DNA of 64,000 nucleotides from a virus. The stretch is from positions 62,001-126,000 of the IMG/VR virus record IMGVR_UViG_3300042562_002450. One strand, written 5' to 3'. The notes beneath the pieces are model-generated. The model saw only the letters and a list, made by a program, of their open reading frames with translations. It did no database searches and had not been told where the DNA came from. The position numbers were made by a program, and so were the translations under genes. Shown piece by piece: positions 56,082 through 64,000 of this stretch (its first letter is position 1; every line of letters begins with the position of its first letter).

Positions 56082-58787
56082 TTACGACCAAGAACTTGCT
56101 CTAGCATATGTCATATTGAAAATCTCAAAAGAGTCAAAAACAATGCCTGTACTGCTTAGTGTAACATTTATGATTGGCTGAACAAATCTAGTATCGACAG
56201 GGAACATTAATCCTGTATATCCAGAAGTTCCTACCATCATTGCTTTATAAAAGTTTTCATCCATTGATGTATTTAATAGAGAGAAACCGCTAAGGATAAA
56301 ATATCTAGTACCAAGGTAAGCATAGTCTGCGCTATAGCAATCTACGCCAACAGAGGCTCCACCTGTTGCCCCTCCTCTTATAATATTAATATGCCCAGCA
56401 ATACCAACATTAATATTTACTGGTAGCATTTTCTTAGAAACAATAGTGCCATCTCCAACAATCTTGAATGCTCCTTTACCCATAGCTCCTGGTAGCGTAT
56501 TGTCAAAAGTAACAATAGATGATCCTGCTTTAACAACGTATTCATTAAGGATTTCATCTTTTAAAGACCAGTCATTAACTGTTGAACCAGAATAACATAT
56601 TGCATTCTTGGATACAGTCTGAACTGTTTTAATCAATGAAGCGCCTGTGTACTCAGTTGTTTTTATACAATTAAAGAAATTTACATTCTCTAATATTCTT
56701 AGATCATTAGCGCTAGAAGTTATCTGTATCGCGGTATTTAATGAAGAACAATTAACTTTAGAAATAACGCAATTGCTTGTATTTGCTAGTATTCCAATTG
56801 CTGCATTTTGAATAAGGACATCGCAGACTTTTGATCCTGACCCCATACTTATCAATGTTCCAGTACCAGTTATTGTTGTAGAATTTCCTGCACCCTCAAG
56901 AATAACATTTGCAGGAAGTGTAATCGTATTACCTAGAATATTGTAGTTACCAGCAAGAACTTTAATTGTTCCACCATAAGCAACATCATCAAGAGCTGAT
57001 GTGAAGGTACTATAGCTTTGCCCGTTATACTTACCAAAACTATTAATTCCATCTCCGATTACTACGGTATATCCTGAGAAAGCCCATGGACTTATCCACT
57101 TAGATCCATTGTAAAAGACAATAGCTTTTTCAAGAGAACTATATAGAAGCTTCCCTTCTTCTGCTGTAGTTCCAGCAGTAGTCCGTGGAATGAATGTTAG
57201 TTCATCATTAATGTATACTTTCCCTTGCATGAAGATTGTATCTGATGCTAGATGGCCTAGTACTATATTTCCAGAAGTTCGAATGTCTCCTTCGAGAAAG
57301 ATATTTTTACGTGCTGAGTTTAGGTCACTGACTGCACCTTGAATCCATAGTCCACAATCAATTATACCTGTAGTTAAGCCACCGTAAGCATGATCAATGT
57401 TATATGTTTTGAATTTAGCATATTTAATTTCTGGACCTTTGGCTATATTTCCAAAGTATAAAGAATTAGAGTCTGAGTCAACATTGTAGTTTTCATGAAT
57501 TGAATCACTTGCACCTGTTGAGTTACTGCCAATTACAACATGGCCTCTGATTATATTACCTCCAGCTCCTTTATCTGTATCAGTAAAACCATCTCGATGA
57601 AAATACATAGAGTGATCATTATTAATAATGTTAGAAGGGCCATAATATTTAGATCTATTTGTGATGCTTACGGTTCCAGTTCTAAGGTCTAATAGATTTT
57701 TGTGACTAATTAATCGGGTCATATCGTTTCCGACACCCGTATTGCCATAGACTATTTGAGTAAGGCCACTGAGCTGAGTTGCTATACTATTTGCAGCAAC
57801 GACAATAACATACTTACCAGATGCTACATTTAATATAATATCTGACTCAGTTTGCATTGTGAATTGATACTTTCTAGCTGAGCTTGAAGTTGCAGCCTGA
57901 AGGAAAATGATACCTTCAACTTCTCTTTTAGTATTCCAATCATATAACTTAATTAAGTTTAAAGGTATTTGTTTTGAAAATCCATTAGTATCATCAGCAT
58001 CTAATCCCAGTCCATCAAGACCAAAGAAAAATTTTGGTAACTCATATTGACTATTAAGGCCAACACTAGAAACCTTATTCGAAGCAGAGAAGTCAACAAT
58101 AGCACCAAGCTTATCGTACATCTTAGTTCTTACTGGTAATGTAACTTCATAAATCTTAGCATTAGAATCGATAACACTAATTGAAACAAATGGTCCATCA
58201 TTTTCAGCTTGTGCTAAATTTGGGATTGTATTTTCTGATGCAGATTCAAGAGAAGAACCTCTTCCTGATGTGACTTTTTTAAATATAATACTACCGCCCT
58301 CAGATGGGGCATGAGTAACTAGTTTCCTTCCTCTTTTAATATTCCCAGCTTCAACATAAGAAGATACTATAGTCCAGTCGCCTGGGGTCTCAAGTAGTTC
58401 TACTGTATTCTTATACTGACCAATAGAGACTGATGAGTCAGAACTAAGATCGATCAAGTCGTTAAGTGATCCAACTGGAATCATATCCATCTCGTGCTCA
58501 ACAGCACCCAGAGTTAGATTCTGAGTATATCCTGTCAACTCATAGGCGGGAAGTATGTGTGGATTTAATTTACTGAAGTCACCAAGATTTCTAGCGAGTG
58601 TAGCGACCCATGTATTAAATTGCCCTTCTTCTCCTGCGAGATCTCCTATCTTGTTTTCAAGATATTCTATAGCAGAATCTGCTTGTCTCATCATCCCTTG
58701 TAGCTTTTCAGCTGTCGGAGATTCACCAGGAACAAATGATGTTACTAGAGGAGTAAGGTCACGGATTTTATCATTCTTATATGTCAT
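56082..58787 (-). CDS. tail protein with beta-helix and carbohydrate-binding-like end, 901 aa
   Basis: The N-terminus (TAEKLQGMMRQADSAIEYLENKIGDL) is helical. The middle is beta-rich with fibre-type segments. Residues about 575-735 form a right-handed beta-helix (STFTSALDDVAYGGTIKVLAGNY; LPANVILEGAGNSTTITGTGT). The C-terminal 130 residues (ASVGVDCYSADYAYLGTRYF, then DTRFVQPIINV) resemble the carbohydrate-binding-like part of the 306-aa protein at 41198-42118. The product is probably a spike or side fibre. Confidence 0.72.
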   Translation of the reverse strand: MTYKNDKIRDLTPLVTSFVPGESPTAEKLQGMMRQADSAIEYLENKIGDLAGEEGQFNTWVATLARNLGDFSKLNPHILPAYELTGYTQNLTLGAVEHEMDMIPVGSLNDLIDLSSDSSVSIGQYKNTVELLETPGDWTIVSSYVEAGNIKRGRKLVTHAPSEGGSIIFKKVTSGRGSSLESASENTIPNLAQAENDGPFVSISVIDSNAKIYEVTLPVRTKMYDKLGAIVDFSASNKVSSVGLNSQYELPKFFFGLDGLGLDADDTNGFSKQIPLNLIKLYDWNTKREVEGIIFLQAATSSSARKYQFTMQTESDIILNVASGKYVIVVAANSIATQLSGLTQIVYGNTGVGNDMTRLISHKNLLDLRTGTVSITNRSKYYGPSNIINNDHSMYFHRDGFTDTDKGAGGNIIRGHVVIGSNSTGASDSIHENYNVDSDSNSLYFGNIAKGPEIKYAKFKTYNIDHAYGGLTTGIIDCGLWIQGAVSDLNSARKNIFLEGDIRTSGNIVLGHLASDTIFMQGKVYINDELTFIPRTTAGTTAEEGKLLYSSLEKAIVFYNGSKWISPWAFSGYTVVIGDGINSFGKYNGQSYSTFTSALDDVAYGGTIKVLAGNYNILGNTITLPANVILEGAGNSTTITGTGTLISMGSGSKVCDVLIQNAAIGILANTSNCVISKVNCSSLNTAIQITSSANDLRILENVNFFNCIKTTEYTGASLIKTVQTVSKNAICYSGSTVNDWSLKDEILNEYVVKAGSSIVTFDNTLPGAMGKGAFKIVGDGTIVSKKMLPVNINVGIAGHINIIRGGATGGASVGVDCYSADYAYLGTRYFILSGFSLLNTSMDENFYKAMMVGTSGYTGLMFPVDTRFVQPIINVTLSSTGIVFDSFEIFNMTYARASSWS

Positions 58788-58794
58788 ATTTCAC

Positions 58795-61700
58795 CTATAC
58801 ATTGATATCGATATATGTAGCTGTATTAATTTGAGATCTCTCATAACTCAAAGGAGGGGTTGGTAATGTCCATGTCCCTGTCTGAATTGGAGAGTACTCA
58901 CATGTTAAGCTTACAATGTTTGAATACACTCTAGCACCATCTATGTCAACAAAAGCTCTTGCTTCAATATTCTTCTTAGCTACGACATAAAAGCCTCTAA
59001 GGCTTGGTTCATAGTTTGGAGCATATGGATCAAAAGGTTGAGGTAACTGCTCGCTAAAACCAATAATGGATCCAGCAAGATATTCTCCACGAACTGGAGC
59101 TCCATCTTTATATAAAAGGACTAAACGTCCACCTTTTCTTGTAATGCTATTATATGGTAAAAAGTTATCGTTATCATCTAAAATTTTAAATATTAAAATA
59201 TTAGCAAGATCACCTTGTATGGTTTCACTTAGCTTTAATGAGTAATAAGGGAATCCACCTTTAGTGCCATAGTTGTTCTCTAAAGAACTACCTGCAGTAG
59301 AGATAGAAAGCCCAGCCTCATAAAGATCAACGCGCATACCCATATCTTCAAGTCGAGAAGATGGGATGTATGTAGTTGAGACGTAACCATCTGAATTTGT
59401 TACTAAAGCCTTATCTCTAAATGCACCTGCACCATTAATGAATTCAAAATTAATCTTGGTTCCTGATACTAGTTCATCATCTTGTGTCAATACAACTGCA
59501 GATATCTCTGCAGTTTCAAATACGTTAATTGCTTTAGATGCAAATTCCGCAACAATCTGACTTGGTATTATCTTTTTTCTATCAAGATAAAGGAAACCTG
59601 CATTCATATTCTGCTTAGTTAAATTAAGATCAATGCTCTTTGCAGTCCAAAGATTGTTTGATTCTTCTGGTTCAAATTGGATTTTAAGTGTTGGTTTATA
59701 GCCAGCAAGTACTCTTAAATACTTGCCAGGAATTTGTCCTGTTATATTATTTCCAAATTTAATTAAACCAAGAGCAGGGTCTACTTCATAAACCTTATCA
59801 GTAGGTCCATATCCTGATATGCTCTTAACTCTTCTCCAGTCTGAATCAAAAGAATTGTCATATTCATCATAAAGAAATATCGAAAAATTCTTAGTATCAA
59901 GTAGTTGAATACTAGAGTAATCTATAATTGGAAAATCGCTTAATCTAAAAGACTGTAATGGATTTCCACTTGAGAAGCCTAAGTTGTCAAGTGTCCCAAG
60001 ATCTGAGAAATTTGGATCTGTAATTCTAGACCCCTTATCTGAAGTATAATCATGATTAAATTCAATCACTGCGGGGTAATCGAAAACATAAGAGATACTT
60101 CCTAGATCCTTATATGGATAGGCTAAACTAACTTCAACTTCTCCTGTTTGGTAATCAACAGCATAATCTCCAATCTCTTCAACGCCTTCTCCAAAAAGAA
60201 AAGAGCCATAGCTTGCTTCACCATATCTGTTTGCTTTTGTTTTTTGTTTTTTAAATATATCTTTTCTAGAAAAAATCATATTAAATTCTTTCAATGGAAC
60301 TGATGGTAATTGAAAAAAATAAGAACCAGCAATCAGATCAGTAGTTATTGGAATTTTCCAATTCTCCATTTTATTATTTTTATTTAGCTTAACAATAAAC
60401 TCATCTTGATTTGAATCAATGTTAGATGGATTTTCTGTGTTTAACTCAACTCCATTTACAATCTTACCAGTAAAGCTTGCTTTCTTTAATATCTTCTTCT
60501 TTTGTAGAGTAACCTTGGTATCTGGATCTTCCTTCATTGAGAAAGCGGCAACAGGTATTCCAATCTTAGGATAATATAAAAGATTGTGATAAGACCTTCC
60601 ATCTTCTGTTTTTTGTTCACTTAGGTATTCAATAATTGATTCATCACTAAATAAATAATACGGAACATTCTCAATATAGTAAGTCCCATGATTTAGTTTT
60701 GCATACCATGACTCTTGATCATTTTGTTTATTTTTATATATCCCATTAACACTTAAGGCATTATCAGAACCAACTCCAGATTCAAAAAAAAGATTTGGAA
60801 TATTCCCTGTTGTTGGATCCCAAAGAGTAGGGACAGAAAGTTCTTTATTCTTTTGATTTTCTGGAAGAAGGTAACCTTCATCCCACTGAAATCCTTCTTG
60901 ATTTTTAAATAGATCTTCTCTCGATGGATTGACGTACTGAGCATAAATTGCTTGGATTGTATCATAATCTTTCTTTACTTTTCCAGCTCCAGCACCTAAT
61001 ACATAACGTACATTATCTATTTTCTTTTGAATAGTAAGATCTGCTGACATAACAATTAAGTCACCAAGGAGAATTTCTCCTGGTATTGTTATAGTTCTAA
61101 TCTTTGTACTTTCAAAAGAAACAATTCGTGTTGGATATCCACCAAAAGAAACAGCACTAAGAGCACAAAGATTTTTGACTAAAACACTTGAATTTAAAGC
61201 GACTCCATTCTCGGGAGTTTCTGAAAAGACTTCTAACCTATATGCGGAGGAGTCTTGTGTTTTTAATTTTAATAAAAAAATCTCTGTAGAGTCAATAACA
61301 ACTGAACCATGTAATTGTCCACCTGAAATATGGATACCAAGCTTTTCTACTGAATTTGGATTAATTGACTCTTCAACTCTTGAGATTAAAGAAGTCCCTA
61401 GTTTTTCTTCTAAGACTAGCTGGTAACCTTTGAGTTCGCTATAGTTAAAATATAAGCGAATTTTCTTTGAAGTATTATCTTCACTTATTAATTCAAAACC
61501 TAATAGCTTTGCATTCTTAATCAAAGGTAACGATAGAGGCAATATAGAGAAATCTAATAACATCTTAAAAGCAGAAGGCATAAGTCTATCTAATCTAAAA
61601 GAAGATCTTTGAGAAAGATTCTCAGTTATGTTCAACTTAATCCCAGCTGTATTATCTTCAAGAGATGCTAGGTTTGTAGATGTATTAATTACATTACTTA

Positions 61701-61809
61701 TCGATGGGACTATCTCATACTTTGGCTTGAGAAAATTATTACCAGTGATGTCAATTGTAACGCCACCAGTAATCTTTGAAGTTTTTGGTTCAATACTGAA
61801 TATTGCCAC
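58795..61809 (-). CDS. large tail protein with Ig-like domains, 1004 aa
   Basis: Residues 1-35 (FSIEPKTSKITGGVTIDITG, then NNFLKP) look like an IPT/TIG Ig-like domain start. Long beta regions follow. Near residues 770-830, VAEFASKAINVFETAEISAVV leads to TKINFEFINGAGAF and NSDGYVSTTYIPS, the pattern of invasin-type (Big_1) bacterial Ig domains. Ig-like domains in virion proteins usually add surface contacts. No enzymatic motif is seen. The gene is tightly coupled to both neighbours. Confidence 0.68.
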   Translation of the reverse strand: MAIFSIEPKTSKITGGVTIDITGNNFLKPKYEIVPSISNVINTSTNLASLEDNTAGIKLNITENLSQRSSFRLDRLMPSAFKMLLDFSILPLSLPLIKNAKLLGFELISEDNTSKKIRLYFNYSELKGYQLVLEEKLGTSLISRVEESINPNSVEKLGIHISGGQLHGSVVIDSTEIFLLKLKTQDSSAYRLEVFSETPENGVALNSSVLVKNLCALSAVSFGGYPTRIVSFESTKIRTITIPGEILLGDLIVMSADLTIQKKIDNVRYVLGAGAGKVKKDYDTIQAIYAQYVNPSREDLFKNQEGFQWDEGYLLPENQKNKELSVPTLWDPTTGNIPNLFFESGVGSDNALSVNGIYKNKQNDQESWYAKLNHGTYYIENVPYYLFSDESIIEYLSEQKTEDGRSYHNLLYYPKIGIPVAAFSMKEDPDTKVTLQKKKILKKASFTGKIVNGVELNTENPSNIDSNQDEFIVKLNKNNKMENWKIPITTDLIAGSYFFQLPSVPLKEFNMIFSRKDIFKKQKTKANRYGEASYGSFLFGEGVEEIGDYAVDYQTGEVEVSLAYPYKDLGSISYVFDYPAVIEFNHDYTSDKGSRITDPNFSDLGTLDNLGFSSGNPLQSFRLSDFPIIDYSSIQLLDTKNFSIFLYDEYDNSFDSDWRRVKSISGYGPTDKVYEVDPALGLIKFGNNITGQIPGKYLRVLAGYKPTLKIQFEPEESNNLWTAKSIDLNLTKQNMNAGFLYLDRKKIIPSQIVAEFASKAINVFETAEISAVVLTQDDELVSGTKINFEFINGAGAFRDKALVTNSDGYVSTTYIPSSRLEDMGMRVDLYEAGLSISTAGSSLENNYGTKGGFPYYSLKLSETIQGDLANILIFKILDDNDNFLPYNSITRKGGRLVLLYKDGAPVRGEYLAGSIIGFSEQLPQPFDPYAPNYEPSLRGFYVVAKKNIEARAFVDIDGARVYSNIVSLTCEYSPIQTGTWTLPTPPLSYERSQINTATYIDINV

Positions 61810-63119
61810 TATAGACCCCAGGCTTGTTTGTTTGCAGAAAGTGTTTTAGATATGTATCCTATCATTTCAGCTTTTGGTTGGCTAGACACAAAACGATCTC
61901 TAAAATCATCATAGATTATTTTTTCTTTCTGAGAGAACAAAGAAAACTCAGATTCCTTATCTGAGAAATCAATAATACTTGCAGGGGCATGCTCTAGCTG
62001 AAACGGAAATTCCATATATGTATAGCTAACCTGACCTTGACCATTAGGTAGTAGGTTAGAGCTAACTACCCCCTCACTGTAGTTGACTGCATAATATGGT
62101 CCATAAACTTCTGGATCCACTATGTCCTCTTCCTTACCAAAGACTAATGACTCTGAAAAATTAAGAGTTCCTTGTTTGATATTTTTATTTTTAATTTTAA
62201 ATAATCGAGAAAGAGGAACATCTTCATCGAATATTCTAATATCTGAATCTTTTTGTTTAAATGTGAATGCTGGGAGTTCTTCTTTATATGGTCTCTTGTC
62301 TGTTAGTTGGAAAAAAGAACTTTCTTTATTCACCAAGGAACAAAGTGAGCGATGCGTAAGATTTCGATCTGTAATATCAATGATAAGATCTAATTGATAA
62401 TTCTCTTCATTTAAGTAATCTTTATAGAAGATAATTCTAGATGCTGTAACTTTTACTCTTGGCCTGTTTAGATTTAATGAAAACTTTGGATTAACCCTAT
62501 GTGCTATCTTCTTATTTAATGTAAAGCTTTTATTTGTATTTGAAATAATAAGATACTTATCATCTTCTAATGACATAGAATAGTTAACAAAAGAATTTGG
62601 AATATACTCAGCATTAATAATAAAAGTCTGACCTATTAAAAGATCATTAGGATCTATATTCAGAATCACTTCATTTGCGGTATTTGATATAATCTGGAAT
62701 TTTTTATTTGAAATACTTAGAGTTAATCCAGCCAAGTAGTTGATAGGCCATGTATCATCTGTCACAATTAGTTTGTTACCTAGAAACCGCTTTTCTATTC
62801 CATCAATCAATCCCTGATAACTTCTATTATCTGTTATGATATATTCTGTAAACTGAAAAGCTGAATCAGAGAGATCTCCCTCTAATATCTTTTTAAAATC
62901 AATAGAAACAACTTCTTCTTGTTTTAATCCAAGCTCTCTATTTATTCCATTAATAAGACCTGTGTATGATGAATTTGCAACCTTGGTGCTTGACTCTAGT
63001 ATTCTCTTCTTGTATTCAAAGAGCTTCTCTCCAGGAATACGAGTAAGATCAAAAAGCATACCTATCTCATCGGCACTTGTTACTGTATTGAATTTTTCTG
63101 GAAAATATCTTTTTGTCAT
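61809..63119 (-). CDS. tail/baseplate-type protein, 436 aa
   Basis: The N-terminus (IGMLFDLTRIPGEKLFEYKKRILESST, then SYTGLINGINRELGL) is of a type found repeatedly in large phages next to tail genes: L-x-R-x-P-G-E, Y-K-x-R and GLINGINRELG. The rest is beta-rich. It is probably baseplate-associated, by context and pattern. It overlaps the next gene by 1 nt and is 2 nt from the preceding one. Confidence 0.66.
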   Translation of the reverse strand: MTKRYFPEKFNTVTSADEIGMLFDLTRIPGEKLFEYKKRILESSTKVANSSYTGLINGINRELGLKQEEVVSIDFKKILEGDLSDSAFQFTEYIITDNRSYQGLIDGIEKRFLGNKLIVTDDTWPINYLAGLTLSISNKKFQIISNTANEVILNIDPNDLLIGQTFIINAEYIPNSFVNYSMSLEDDKYLIISNTNKSFTLNKKIAHRVNPKFSLNLNRPRVKVTASRIIFYKDYLNEENYQLDLIIDITDRNLTHRSLCSLVNKESSFFQLTDKRPYKEELPAFTFKQKDSDIRIFDEDVPLSRLFKIKNKNIKQGTLNFSESLVFGKEEDIVDPEVYGPYYAVNYSEGVVSSNLLPNGQGQVSYTYMEFPFQLEHAPASIIDFSDKESEFSLFSQKEKIIYDDFRDRFVSSQPKAEMIGYISKTLSANKQAWGL

Positions 63120-63121
63120 TT

Positions 63122-64000
63122 TTAATCCACATCGATTGAGGTGTACTCTTCTGAAGAATAAATAACCTTATTTATATAGTCAATAACGATACCATCTTTG
63201 TGAAACTTAATCTTGTGAAGACTTGAAATGTCTGTGTATATTTTAAGCTCTTGGTCTGTATCTATAAAAATAGAAACTGGAACTGCATCTCCAAGGATTC
63301 TTTTTAATTTATATTTAGCTAAAGCACAGTTCTTAACTATATGAGCAAAAGAAAAATCTCTAGAGATGTCCCCACCAGAATACATTGTTTCTAGTTCGAA
63401 AAGATATTCTCCAGCCATATCTGCATTAAAGCTATTTTCTATTGGATCAATAATATAACTATCTACTTTTAGAAAAATACTAGCTATGCTTGGATCTGAT
63501 GTTATCGTTCCATCTTTTAAAATAAAGATAATACTGTTATCTGGCTTTGTTACTTTTATTCTATACTTAATGACCTTACGGCCTGGGATAGATTGGATGC
63601 ATTTAATTAAGATTTCTTTTAAACCATTCTCATCTAAAAAAGAAGCATCAGAGACAAGAGTTAATGAAAAGTCAGCAGATCCATTATTGCCAGGTATCTT
63701 TTTAAGAGTTTTAGGATATGCTTCTCTCTTGTCAAAGATATATAGGAAGTCATTTGTAACACCATATGCAAAGTTAGAATTAGAATCTGAAACAATGTCT
63801 ATCAATTCGAGAGGTGTCTCATTATCAATATCGTAAAGTCCTGATTCGGAAACGACCTCTGTTCTACCTCCAAACTTAAGGACATCAAGAGCTGACTCTC
63901 CTATTGTTCTATTTCTTTGAAGCACACTAATCTGATTCCTATTATCCAATGACCATATTGCAAGATCAGATGTTCCATCTACATTCGTTATTCTTTTTGA
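63122..64000 (-). CDS. tail structural protein, 5' end outside the window
   Basis: The open frame continues from a TTG at 63949 without a stop to the right edge (adding RITNVDGTSDLAIWSLDN), so the true start lies outside. At least 292 residues are visible, mixed beta-rich, with LDVLKFGGRTEVVSESGLYD near the left part and a C-terminus of ten strands or so. No motif. It is the most upstream visible member of the - strand structural run. Confidence 0.65.
   Translation of the reverse strand, partial: SKRITNVDGTSDLAIWSLDNRNQISVLQRNRTIGESALDVLKFGGRTEVVSESGLYDIDNETPLELIDIVSDSNSNFAYGVTNDFLYIFDKREAYPKTLKKIPGNNGSADFSLTLVSDASFLDENGLKEILIKCIQSIPGRKVIKYRIKVTKPDNSIIFILKDGTITSDPSIASIFLKVDSYIIDPIENSFNADMAGEYLFELETMYSGGDISRDFSFAHIVKNCALAKYKLKRILGDAVPVSIFIDTDQELKIYTDISSLHKIKFHKDGIVIDYINKVIYSSEEYTSIDVD

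Noticed and set aside
1-64000. CRISPR array, insertion sequences, integrase or attachment sites
   Set aside because: No regularly spaced direct repeats with unique spacers, no transposase or recombinase motifs and no terminal inverted repeats were seen. Periodic sequence is confined to fibre genes.

Overview
This window is an internal, AT-rich piece of a large tailed bacteriophage (Caudoviricetes). The evidence is long runs of tail-fibre and tail or baseplate-type genes, phage tRNAs, a lysozyme, a PIN-PhoH protein and a tail-collar domain, with very short spacers and many 1-30 nt overlaps. Ribosome binding sites are mostly AGGAG/GAGG, and several promoters have a host sigma70-like shape (TTGnnn-N17-TATAAT). 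A lipoprotein gene and a murein-hydrolase cluster suggest a Gram-negative host. The host species cannot be read from the sequence. Both ends of the window cut through genes.

Layout. (1) 1-8.0 kb, mostly + strand: accessory genes with tRNA-Gln and tRNA-Tyr, a thermonuclease, two HExxH metalloprotease-like proteins (one a lipoprotein on the opposite strand), an S-adenosylmethionine decarboxylase homologue, a candidate lysis cassette (papain-like amidase, 58-aa membrane protein, lysozyme) and a PIN-PhoH ATPase. (2) 8.0-20.3 kb, + strand: four adhesin genes, namely a coiled-coil fibre, a collagen-like fibre with tail-collar domain, a coiled-coil/beta-helix fibre and a beta-helix tailspike, separated by strong terminators. 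(3) 20.4-22.5 kb: an actin-like ATPase and two unknown genes. (4) 22.6-34.9 kb: a dense modification locus with four radical SAM enzymes, one JmjC/cupin-like and six 2-oxoglutarate/Fe(II) oxygenase-like proteins, three unknown proteins, and two paralogous proteins ending in the same Cys/His/Ser-rich tail (CHSSCHSNVTCYNSRGRR). (5) 34.9-64 kb, all - strand: two small proteins, then about sixteen tail-fibre, tail or baseplate genes built from shared beta-sandwich, beta-helix, discoidin-like, Fn3-like and Ig-like modules, with a glutaredoxin-like gene embedded.

How it may work together. The strongest candidate for an undescribed system is region 4. The radical SAM and 2OG enzymes flank the twin Cys-tail proteins and share one compact, strand-switching locus placed between fibre modules. 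The 25-codon tails of the twin proteins differ at 10 synonymous positions but at only one amino acid, while the rest of the proteins has diverged. I infer a phage-encoded post-translational modification pathway (RiPP-like) acting on these tail-associated proteins, and perhaps also on the collagen-like fibre. That the twins are substrates is inference. The enzyme-family calls rest on visible motifs.
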